In this document: positions 1-6,620 of the stretch, one piece after another | Numbering within the stretch: the stretch's first letter is position 1 | Layout of the letters: every line of letters begins with the position of its first letter | Assembly (NCBI GenBank): GCA_026398285.1 | Contig: JAPLTI010000215.1 | Coordinates: 1 to 41,905, forward strand | Source: Verrucomicrobiota bacterium | Lineage (GTDB): Bacteria > Verrucomicrobiota > Verrucomicrobiia > Chthoniobacterales > Terrimicrobiaceae | Direction of reading: 5' to 3' | DNA: 41,905 nt | Translations under genes and position numbers: made by a program | The notes under the pieces: model-generated | The model's database searches: none | Seen by the model: the letters and a program-made list of their open reading frames with translations, nothing else | Told to the model about the DNA's origin: nothing

Positions 1-383
1 GTGTCGCGGCATCCGCCATCGCAGAGGTAGCCGCGCACGCCCTTGTAAACAAAGGTCTCGGAGGACAATTCCCCCATGTGGGCGAGCGTGTCGTCGTTCG
101 GTTGGCAGACCACCACGCTGTCTCTTGGCGCCCTCGACAGCATCCGCGTCCACTCCAGAAGCGTCGTGTGCCCGTCCACGCTGTAGTCGGCATGGCCGCT
201 GACAGTGAAAATGCGGCCCGCCAGGGCCTTCGTGGGATCCAGCGGCCGGATTGTGCGCGGCAGGATTTGATCCGGAAGTCCCATCGAGCGGAGGACATCG
301 TAGACGGCGCCGGAGTAGCATTTTTCCAAGCGGTCTCCATAGCCGTCGGAGAAGTGAGTTTCAGCGGGGAGGTTGTCTTGCAT
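1..383 (-). CDS. RraA-like / HMG aldolase-family protein (3' end outside window)
   Basis: The minus-strand frame starting with ATG at 383-381 is open to the window edge, giving about 127 residues. The visible part has the fold signature of the RraA / 4-hydroxy-4-methyl-2-oxoglutarate aldolase family: an N-terminal 'SGAVYDVLRSMGLPDQILP' stretch, a glycine-rich 'GRIFTVSGHADYS' strand, and near the edge 'YKGVRGYLCDGGCRD', matching the family's G-x-x-G-x-V-x-D-G-x-x-R-D active-site loop. Members are aldolases or decarboxylases of small keto acids, or RNase E regulators; in sugar-degradation clusters they are usually of unknown substrate. No other in-frame ATG lies nearby upstream. It diverges from an IclR regulator with only 46 bases between starts, so that regulator probably controls it. 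Family call is firm; substrate is unknown. Confidence 0.8.
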   Translation of the reverse strand, partial: MQDNLPAETHFSDGYGDRLEKCYSGAVYDVLRSMGLPDQILPRTIRPLDPTKALAGRIFTVSGHADYSVDGHTTLLEWTRMLSRAPRDSVVVCQPNDDTLAHMGELSSETFVYKGVRGYLCDGGCRD

Positions 384-429
384 CTCATGGATTCTTCCAT
401 GTAGAATATCAAAAGCAATAACAAATATT

Positions 430-1140
430 ATGAATAAAAACACCTCGGATGCCAAAATTCCCGCGCTCGACCGTGGTTTGGATCTTCTCGAATGGATGGC
501 GGGGTTGATGGAGCCAGTGACATTGACTCAGATCGCGCAGGGGGTTGGATTGAGCGTTTCGGAGGTTCAGCGTCCAGTGGCCTGCCTGCACTGGCGGGGT
601 TATCTTCACCGCTCGGAGGCCGGAGCCTACAGCCTTTCGGGTCGCTTGGCGGGGCTGGCGGGAAGTCATCCGCCGCATCAGCGACTCCACAGGGCGGCGT
701 TTGGTGTGATGACCGAGTTTGCGCGATTGTATAGCGAGTCTGTGCACTTGTGCGTGCCCGATTGGGATAGTGCGCTTCTTTTGCTCGATGTGCCCGGCGG
801 CGGGCTTGTTCGCGTGAGTCTTCAACAGGGTGCGAGGCTGAATGCGCTGGAGACCGTCTCCGGAAGGATTCTTGCAGCGCATGGCGTATTGGTCCTGCCC
901 GAGCTCAAGAAAAGTCTCGGTTCACATTTGCAAAAAATCCGGGAAGAGGGCTTCGATCACGCCGCCAGTTCGCAAGTGGTGGGCATCACCGATATAGGGG
1001 TTCCGGTGTTGGATTCGGGCGGAGCTATTCTCGCTGCGATGACGGTCTCTTCGTTCCGGATGAAAGGAGACTTGAAGGAGGAGCGCAGCCTCGTGCCGAT
1101 TCTTCAAGTGTGCGCCCGCCGCATCGCCGACCGTTTGTAA
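430..1140 (+). CDS. IclR-family transcriptional regulator
   Basis: This 236-residue protein has the IclR layout. An N-terminal winged helix-turn-helix covers about residues 10-65 ('LDRGLDLLEWMAGL', 'VTLTQIAQGVGLSVSEV', 'YLHRSEAGAYSL'). An effector-binding GAF-like domain follows, with 'LLLLDVPGGGLVRVSLQQG' and 'ILAAHGVLVL'. IclR proteins respond to small carboxylates or sugar acids and often control a divergent catabolic gene, which fits the RraA-like gene next door. I chose ATG 430 because residues coded from the upstream ATG at 373 would overlap the start of the divergent gene and do not resemble the family. No good ribosome binding site is visible. The effector domain is slightly short for the family (usual length about 250). 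Confidence 0.85.
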   Translation: MNKNTSDAKIPALDRGLDLLEWMAGLMEPVTLTQIAQGVGLSVSEVQRPVACLHWRGYLHRSEAGAYSLSGRLAGLAGSHPPHQRLHRAAFGVMTEFARLYSESVHLCVPDWDSALLLLDVPGGGLVRVSLQQGARLNALETVSGRILAAHGVLVLPELKKSLGSHLQKIREEGFDHAASSQVVGITDIGVPVLDSGGAILAAMTVSSFRMKGDLKEERSLVPILQVCARRIADRL

Positions 1141-1691
1141 GCGTCCAGAACCTCTATTCGAATTTGAACTCCCGCGATTACCGAGCAATCCGATCACCAC
1201 TCAATGAACACAAAGAAACTTCCGCTCACGCCCCGCGCAATCTTTTCAGAACGCCATGACCATAGGCAACGCCCGCCCTTGGTGCCCTGCTCTTCGGCTA
1301 TCCTCCGACCTCATTGATGCGTTATATTTTACAAAAGCATCTAATATCAAAGATGTTAGAAATGCAATTTTTGCAGCTTCCTCCCTGGGAGTGTGCGCGC
1401 CGTTGTGCGTTCGGGGACTTCCTGCTTATAGCCTACGGATCGGAGAGCGGGCGCGATCCCCGAGACCATTCAGATTCCGCAGGCAACCTCCGTAACAAAA
1501 GTCGCTCGGAGCGCCGACGTCCTTGTCGGCATTAAATTGCCGCAGTGTTATCTTTACGGCAGCTCCTCCAAACAAAAGCGTCAATACGCGGGACTGGTAT
1601 CTTTTTCACCCGCACAAAGAAGCTGGCGACCGTGTTCTTTAGTTCCATTCCTGTTTCCAAACGGTCGCCGTATCCTTCATAATAAATCGGT
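1141..1691. other. Non-coding stretch with two inverted repeats
   Basis: No convincing gene is present here; the short frames lack family features. Two structures are visible. A 6-bp perfect stem GCCGAC/GTCGGC with a 6-base loop lies at 1513-1530 and looks like a small dispersed REP-type hairpin. A longer 9-bp inverted repeat, GGCGACCGT at 1625-1633 and ACGGTCGCC at 1661-1669, has a 27-base loop. It lies downstream of the mutarotase stop codon and could help end the long minus-strand operon, but has no clear T-run. Confidence 0.5.
1513..1530. repeat. Short REP-like hairpin
   Basis: GCCGAC at 1513-1518 and GTCGGC at 1525-1530 form a perfect 6-bp stem around a 6-base loop, inside a gene-free region. 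Compact GC-rich hairpins of this kind are often dispersed in bacterial genomes, but only one copy is in this window, so the repeat status is inference. Confidence 0.3.
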
Positions 1692-2030
1692 TCAGTTTGT
1701 ATGAAAAACCTCCTCCAAATTAGACCACCAATCACCTTCCGCTCGATTCGATAGCGGTTCCTGGCATGGCTTGCAGAGGGCCCACCATTCCTGAACCTTG
1801 GGATTTGCCGCCATGCGGGCCGAGTCGGCCTTGATGTCGACTCCCGTATACTCGAGGTAGCTGAAAAGGTAATGATTCCCGTCCGGCAGTTGGTGGAGGA
1901 AGATGGAGTAGTTGCTCATGTGACATTCTTTGATATTCGAGAGAATCTCCGGCCAAACCGCCGCATGCAGTCTTTTGTATTCTTCGATTTTATCCGGGCG
2001 AAGCCCGATGATGGATCCGTAGCGTTTCAT
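1692..2030 (-). CDS. L-rhamnose mutarotase-family protein (RhaM/YiiL fold)
   Basis: The 112-residue length and the sequence fit the RhaM (DUF718) family, which interconverts alpha and beta anomers of 6-deoxy sugars such as L-rhamnose or L-fucose in the cytoplasm. Visible family residues are Tyr18 and His22 in 'YKRLHAAVWPE', Tyr41 in 'MSNYSIFL', and the Trp82-Trp83 pair in 'KVQEWWALC'. The N-terminal 'GLRPDKIEEY' is typical. The start codon overlaps the stop of the upstream MaoC-like gene by ATGA (2027-2030), so translation is probably coupled. With a fucosidase in the same window, L-fucose is the more likely sugar here, but the family alone cannot decide between fucose and rhamnose. Confidence 0.85.
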   Translation of the reverse strand: MKRYGSIIGLRPDKIEEYKRLHAAVWPEILSNIKECHMSNYSIFLHQLPDGNHYLFSYLEYTGVDIKADSARMAANPKVQEWWALCKPCQEPLSNRAEGDWWSNLEEVFHTN

Positions 2031-2545
2031 GATTTTTGTTCGGGTGCGCCGCAGGCTTTTGCGTCTCGGTATTTCACCGTTTGAAGGTGTTCACAGTAGA
2101 GAACGAGTTCCCCTGCATTTTTAAAAACTTCGTAGCTAGCCTTATAGAGGCCCATCTCCGGGTATTTGGGCGTCTTTTCCAAATCGGTTTTTATGGTGTG
2201 AATCGTATCGCCGATGAAGACGGGCTTGATGAATCGCAGCTTGTCGTATCCGTAGCTGAAAGCGTTGACGCAGTTTGTCGCGACAAGCCCGAGTCCGACG
2301 CTGAAGACCATGGCGCCAGCGATGAGGCGACGCCCGAAGACCCCCTCCTCTTTGGCAAAGATTTCGTCAGCCACATAAGGGTGCATATCGAGCACGAGGG
2401 CATTAAACTGCATGCTTTCTCCTTCGCTGATCGTGCGGCGGATGGAGCGGATGCGCTTGCCGATGACAATATCTTCGTAGAGCCAGCTCTCCGCGTTCCA
2501 GACGGGGATATCCTTGTGCTTTTCAGGATCAGGGTTCGGATTCAT
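2027..2545 (-). CDS. MaoC-like hot-dog fold dehydratase
   Basis: This 172-residue protein resembles MaoC-type enoyl-CoA or acyl hydratases: 'ISEGESMQFNALVLDMHPYV', then 'FGRRLIAGAMVFSVGLGLV' (central hot-dog helix) and 'LRFIKPVFIGDTIHT', a typical strand-turn pair. In the usual D-x-(N/H)-P-x-H motif the last position is normally the catalytic His; here the segment reads D-M-H-P-Y-V, so that His appears replaced by Val. Activity may therefore differ from classical hydratases. The gene lies in the glycan operon, 9 bases after the rhaT-like fragment, and overlaps the mutarotase gene by 4 bases. Its role in 6-deoxysugar breakdown is not clear from the sequence. Confidence 0.7.
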   Translation of the reverse strand: MNPNPDPEKHKDIPVWNAESWLYEDIVIGKRIRSIRRTISEGESMQFNALVLDMHPYVADEIFAKEEGVFGRRLIAGAMVFSVGLGLVATNCVNAFSYGYDKLRFIKPVFIGDTIHTIKTDLEKTPKYPEMGLYKASYEVFKNAGELVLYCEHLQTVKYRDAKACGAPEQKS

Positions 2546-2554
2546 AAAATGAAA

Positions 2555-2746
2555 TCAGTGCGCTGCGAGAGCCTTACCGAGGTAGCGTCCATAGGCGAGG
2601 GAAAGAACGGCTACGAGCAGCATGGCCAGGGCAGCCGCGAGCATCGACCATGTGCGACCTCGGCATCCTTGCCACTCGCGAAGAAGGAGCCCGGCGAGAC
2701 TGCTGAAAAGGACAAGCATGATCATGTGAATGCCCCAGCTCGAAAA
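2555..2746 (-). pseudogene. C-terminal fragment of a RhaT-like sugar/H+ symporter
   Basis: About 63 residues ending at the TGA at 2557-2555 resemble the last two membrane helices of the L-rhamnose:H+ symporter family (RhaT): 'WGIHMIMLVLFSSLAGLLL', the loop 'REWQGCRGRTWSML', and 'AAALAMLLVAVLSLAYG'. The rest of the transporter (about 280 residues) is absent. Upstream the frame runs straight into a piece of an unrelated oxidoreductase, so this is a deletion remnant. It probably marks a former deoxysugar transporter gene of this operon. The exact junction is estimated. Confidence 0.65.
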
Positions 2747-2821
2747 CTTGTAAGCGGGGAGGTGCGCATCTTTGACGATTCCACCCGTGCCAATGATGGC
2801 GATCGGGAACGCCGACGCCAT
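2747..2821 (-). pseudogene. N-terminal fragment of a Gfo/Idh/MocA oxidoreductase
   Basis: From ATG 2821-2819 the first 25 codons read like the start of a Gfo/Idh/MocA family NAD(P) sugar dehydrogenase: 'FPIAIIGTGGIVKDAHLPAY', with the Rossmann G-x-G-x-x motif and the 'HLPAY' helix typical of the family. After this the sequence switches in frame to a RhaT-like tail. A purine-rich GGTGGA just upstream may be its old ribosome binding site. Only about 7% of a normal gene is left. Confidence 0.65.
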
Positions 2822-2836
2822 GCATCCACCGGGCCT

Positions 2837-3026
2837 TCAGTGGAGGATTTCCTTTGCCCGGTATTGGGCAGAGCTGTATGTCGGTGTAGTCGAAGCCCAT
2901 CTTCGTGATCTCATCCGGCGTCATCACCACGACCGGCTTGCCGGCAGTGAATGTTGTTTGGCCGGAGCAGATTCCTGCGAAAGGAAGCAGGGCGGCGAGG
3001 AAAAGGCGGAGCATTTTATGATTCAT
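2837..3026 (-). pseudogene. Fragments of a secreted protein gene (5' end plus a short 3' end)
   Basis: ATG 3026-3024 opens a frame with a clear signal peptide ('MLRLFLAALLPFAGICSG') followed by about 30 residues ('GKPVVVMTPDEITKMGFDY') that I cannot assign to a family. Near 2875 the coding sense seems to change frame: the alternative frame gives 'SAQYRAKEILH' and a TGA at 2839-2837, which looks like a natural C-terminus just before the oxidoreductase start. It begins 22 bases after the sulfatase stop, so it was once the next operon gene. An internal deletion with a frame change is the simplest explanation. Confidence 0.5.
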
Positions 3027-3048
3027 AGCCTCTTAAAAAGGTTTGGAA

Positions 3049-4737
3049 TCATCTCTTCACGGGAGGCGGCTCTCCCAGAATCCGCTCGCTTTCCAACGGC
3101 AGGACGTGGGGTTGAACGGATGCGTCGCCGCGGGCCTCCTTCACCATCCGGGCGCAGACCGAACGCAATTCCTCGAGTTTTTCCGCGTATTTCGAATCAC
3201 CGGCCAGATTGAGGGTTTCTCCGGGATCCGTCTTCAAATCGAAGAGTTCCTCGTGAACGGGCATCTCGCCGTGGATCGAGGCATCCAGCCACTTCCGGTA
3301 AACCTGCGCCTGCCGGTCGGTGATGCGCTGTTGGTCCTGATCGGTCATGCCGGCAAACAGGGAGGCATCGTTCTGAAAATAGCGGATGTATTTCCATCCG
3401 TCGCCCCGCACACTTTCGCTGCGTGGATTCCCATGGCGTGTGCTCCAGAGGTTTTCCGAAAAGGCATATTCGCGCCATGTCACCTGTTCGCCCCTGATCA
3501 AAGGTGCCAGCGAGCGGCCACTCATCGCAGGGGGAATCTCCATGCCGGCGTAATCGAGCAGGGTGGCGGTCAGATCGATCGTTTGGACCTGCTCGGAGCG
3601 CCGTTGTCCTCGCACATCCGAGCGCGGGTCGTAGGCGATCAGCGGGACTCTGAGACTGGCATCGTAGCAAAGCCCCTTGCCACCCAACCCGAATTCTCCG
3701 AGCTGAATCCCATGGTCGGATACAAAAAGGATAACGGTATTTTTATCCAAACCAGCAGCCACAAGGGCTGATCGGAGCTTCCCGACAAAATTGTCGATGC
3801 CGGTGAGGGCTTGATACCGGCGCACGATCCGTTCCACGAGGTCCTCAGGCGTATCGACATAGTCGTAGGATTTCTGCCGGAACTGCGAACGCAGAAGTTC
3901 CCGGGGAAGTTTCGGATTTTTTATGTCTGTCTTCGCCGTGTAAGTCGCGGGAAGATTCGCGCGGATGGCATCGCGATCGCCGTGATAGGCCGTCTTATAC
4001 AAGTCGGAGTCGGATGGGCGATCCGCCATGCTTCCCGTGCCGGCATCGTGGGGGAGATTGAAACAGATCGACAAACAAAACGGCCGGTCGTGCGGACGCT
4101 TCTCCAAAAACCGCGCAGCGCGGTTGTAGAAGTCCTGATGTGGATTCAGGAAATTCTCCACCCCTTCCTGAAGCACTTCGACTTGGGTATCCGACTTGGC
4201 GTTGTCGAAGACGTGTTCGTCAATTCCTTTCACCCGTATGGCCCAGGCCGGGCGGTTTTTCGGATAAAAGAGCAGATGCTCGTGCCCGCCATACCAATAG
4301 TCGAAACTGGCATCCATCAGGCCCGTCTCGTAACCCCTCGCGCCGAGCGGCACATGGTTCTTGCCGATGTAACCAATGAAATATCCCGCCTTGCGGAGAA
4401 GCATCGGGTAGGTTTGCTGCCAGGCGGCCGGCGAGAGTGCCGTGCCGGAATTGAAGTTGATCCCATGACGCCTCTCGTGCATTCCCGTGAAAATCGAGGC
4501 GCGACTTGGAGTGCAGACTGCGCTCGTCACGGTCGCTTGCGTGAAGAGTGTCCCATCGGCGGCCAACCGGTCGAGGTTCGGCGTTTGCACGACGGGATTT
4601 CCGGTGCATCCGAGTTCATCGGCGCGCTGGTCGTCTGTCACGATGAGGATGAGATTGGGGCGTCCGGCATCCGCCAGAAGAGTCGTCCACGGCAAGGCCG
4701 TTGCCAGGGTTGCAAGGAGTATGGTTGGTCTGATCAT
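3049..4737 (-). CDS. Secreted S1-family sulfatase
   Basis: This 562-residue protein starts with a signal peptide (residues 1 to about 22) and has the core of S1 sulfatases. The modification motif C-T-P-S-R begins at Cys75, the residue converted to formylglycine. Metal ligands are expected at Asp35/Asp36 ('IVTDDQRAD') and Asp341-His342 ('VSDHGIQLGE'), with Lys354 in 'GGKGL' near the sulfate. The C-terminal 'WKYIRYF' and 'ELFDLKTDPGETLNLA' are standard sub-domain signatures. It removes sulfate esters from glycans in the periplasm or outside the cell. Its start overlaps the stop of the upstream esterase by ATGA (4734-4737). No anaerobic or aerobic maturase gene is seen in the window. The substrate subfamily cannot be read by eye. 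Confidence 0.92.
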   Translation of the reverse strand: MIRPTILLATLATALPWTTLLADAGRPNLILIVTDDQRADELGCTGNPVVQTPNLDRLAADGTLFTQATVTSAVCTPSRASIFTGMHERRHGINFNSGTALSPAAWQQTYPMLLRKAGYFIGYIGKNHVPLGARGYETGLMDASFDYWYGGHEHLLFYPKNRPAWAIRVKGIDEHVFDNAKSDTQVEVLQEGVENFLNPHQDFYNRAARFLEKRPHDRPFCLSICFNLPHDAGTGSMADRPSDSDLYKTAYHGDRDAIRANLPATYTAKTDIKNPKLPRELLRSQFRQKSYDYVDTPEDLVERIVRRYQALTGIDNFVGKLRSALVAAGLDKNTVILFVSDHGIQLGEFGLGGKGLCYDASLRVPLIAYDPRSDVRGQRRSEQVQTIDLTATLLDYAGMEIPPAMSGRSLAPLIRGEQVTWREYAFSENLWSTRHGNPRSESVRGDGWKYIRYFQNDASLFAGMTDQDQQRITDRQAQVYRKWLDASIHGEMPVHEELFDLKTDPGETLNLAGDSKYAEKLEELRSVCARMVKEARGDASVQPHVLPLESERILGEPPPVKR

Positions 4738-6419
4738 GGTTGTTTTTCCGTAGTGAGTTTGGCGATGAGGGAAGCCCGCATGCGTTTTCGGATTTGCTCA
4801 TGCGTCACATCAGGCGATTCGGAGTAAACCAGTTCGCACGGCACATCGAGTTCCCGGAGGCGTTCCTGGAGTTTCACGCCGAAGTTGGCGGAGTGGGTGG
4901 GGTCCTTTTGTTCGTGGCCGATCTTTGGCGCGTCGCCGTAATACAGAGCCACCGGCGGCGCATCAGAGGCGGCCAACGCGTAGGGCGAGTATTCCGCAAT
5001 CCAAGGCAGGATCGACTCGCGTTGTTCGAGGAATCCCTCGAAACCGCCTTTCACGCCGAAAGCATGGCTGCCGTAGCGGCTGTTGGGGATCCATTCCTTC
5101 ATTTGTTGGGGGTCAAGCGTGGTCTGTGCCGCCCACACGGCTGCGCAATACGGACGTGTGCTCTCGCGCGCCACCGGATCGGGGCTGTTCGGGTCGGCCA
5201 TGTCCTTGTGAAATGCCAGCCAGAGCGCGGAGCACGCTCCTGCCGAGCCGCCGGTCAGAGCGATTCGGTCTCTGCGAATGCCCCATTCATCGGCCTTGCT
5301 GCGCACGAACTGCAACGCCCTTGCGGCATCGTGCATCGGCCCGCGCACCGGAGGGACGATGCCTTCGGCGTTTGCTTGAGCGATGAAACGATAATCCACC
5401 GAAACCACCGAGATGCCGGCATTCAAATAGTCGTTGAGACCCTCGACATCGCGACGGGTCCCGGTTTTCCAACCCCCGCCATGAATGACAAAGACGGTCG
5501 GCGTGGGGTGTGGTGAACCAGCTCTCCAAAAATCAAGGACCTGGCTGTCATGCGGCCCGTAGGCCACCAAGCTCTGTGTGGGAGGAACCGCGTAAGTGTT
5601 CTGGCGAATGAATCGCACGATCTCCGCTGGGTCCGACAGCCCGTGCGGATGGTGCCCTTCGTCGGGTTGCCTGAGGAGCCGAAAGAAGAGCCCCCTGCTC
5701 TCATACAGCTTTTGCAGCACCGCGCCATTTTCGCTGTAGGGCACGACCTGGTCCTTTCCCCCAGCGACATAAAAAATACCCGCCCGGGTGGCTGCGAGCT
5801 CCTCGGTGAGGTCCACCGGATTTTTCTTGTAGGCCAGCGCCTCCGCTTCGCTGGAAAAGCCGTAAACTTTCAGGAGTTCCTCCCAATCCTTCGAGCTTCC
5901 CGTGCCTTTGCCGAGCTTACCGCCCGGCCAGCTCTTGAAATCGCAGACCGCCTTGTCGAGATAAAGGCACGAGACCCTGCCGGGATTGTCCGCTGCCCAG
6001 CGCAACGCGCCAAGCCCCTCGCGGCTTAGTCCCATCAGCGCCACCTCGCGCGACAGGCTGTATCGCTCCGTCATCTCCCGATAAGTGGCATCCCAGCGCT
6101 TATCCGGATCGGGTGCCCCCAGAATGGCCCCAGGTGCCATTGCCACAACATGGAACCCTTGTTTGACAAGTTCGGATTGCGTCCGCGCCAAGTTTGTCAC
6201 CGGAGCGCTGCTCGGATCGTAAAGTCTGGGCGCAAGCACCCAGGGACGGCCTGAGGCAGGCTTGTCGGGAACCAATACCTGCGCTTGCGCCGCGCCAACC
6301 AGCGCCTTGGACACAGGCACACCAAGGTGTGTGCTCTGGGGAGACGGAAACGATTCCCCCGCGCGCAAAAGATTCCATGAAGCTGATATGAGAGTCAGAA
6401 TTGTGAGGAAATGTTTCAT
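4734..6419 (-). CDS. Secreted protein with two alpha/beta-hydrolase domains
   Basis: After a signal peptide (about residues 1-20) there are two complete-looking alpha/beta-hydrolase domains. Domain 1 (about 45-275) has nucleophile Ser132 in 'GLSREG', a likely acid Asp223 in 'GGKDQVVPYS', and a His cluster at 256-257 ('EGHHPHG'). Domain 2 (about 285-550) has the oxyanion motif H-G-G-G at 313-316 and nucleophile Ser392 in 'TGGSAGA', as in the BD-FAE/HSL-like carbohydrate esterases, with 'VTHEQI' near the C-terminus as the likely His. The protein probably removes acyl groups from glycans together with the sulfatase encoded immediately downstream (ATGA overlap). Two catalytic modules in one chain are unusual. 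No clear ribosome binding site is visible. Confidence 0.75.
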   Translation of the reverse strand: MKHFLTILTLISASWNLLRAGESFPSPQSTHLGVPVSKALVGAAQAQVLVPDKPASGRPWVLAPRLYDPSSAPVTNLARTQSELVKQGFHVVAMAPGAILGAPDPDKRWDATYREMTERYSLSREVALMGLSREGLGALRWAADNPGRVSCLYLDKAVCDFKSWPGGKLGKGTGSSKDWEELLKVYGFSSEAEALAYKKNPVDLTEELAATRAGIFYVAGGKDQVVPYSENGAVLQKLYESRGLFFRLLRQPDEGHHPHGLSDPAEIVRFIRQNTYAVPPTQSLVAYGPHDSQVLDFWRAGSPHPTPTVFVIHGGGWKTGTRRDVEGLNDYLNAGISVVSVDYRFIAQANAEGIVPPVRGPMHDAARALQFVRSKADEWGIRRDRIALTGGSAGACSALWLAFHKDMADPNSPDPVARESTRPYCAAVWAAQTTLDPQQMKEWIPNSRYGSHAFGVKGGFEGFLEQRESILPWIAEYSPYALAASDAPPVALYYGDAPKIGHEQKDPTHSANFGVKLQERLRELDVPCELVYSESPDVTHEQIRKRMRASLIAKLTTEKQP

Positions 6420-6620
6420 GCTGGAAAAAGGATTGGGGGATTAGGTTCAGGTCTTAATATTCAACGATCCTCTTGACCTGGGATGTGACACAAATCCCGA
6501 AACCATTGGCGCAATTGTTGGGTCGAAGGGCGTTCGTCCAGAAACATGGCGGGGGAGTGGGATCCGAGACCGGACTTCACGAAAATGAAGCGCGCCGTCA
6601 TCGCATCCATTGAATATGAT

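Noticed and set aside
1532..1735. Frame containing 'GYGDRLE', echoing the RraA-like protein's start
   Set aside because: The match is only seven residues with no further similarity, so chance is more likely than a duplicated fragment.
3811..4827. Long plus-strand frame opposite the sulfatase
   Set aside because: It mirrors a confirmed gene on the other strand, has no signal, motif or family resemblance, and its length follows from codon bias of the sulfatase.
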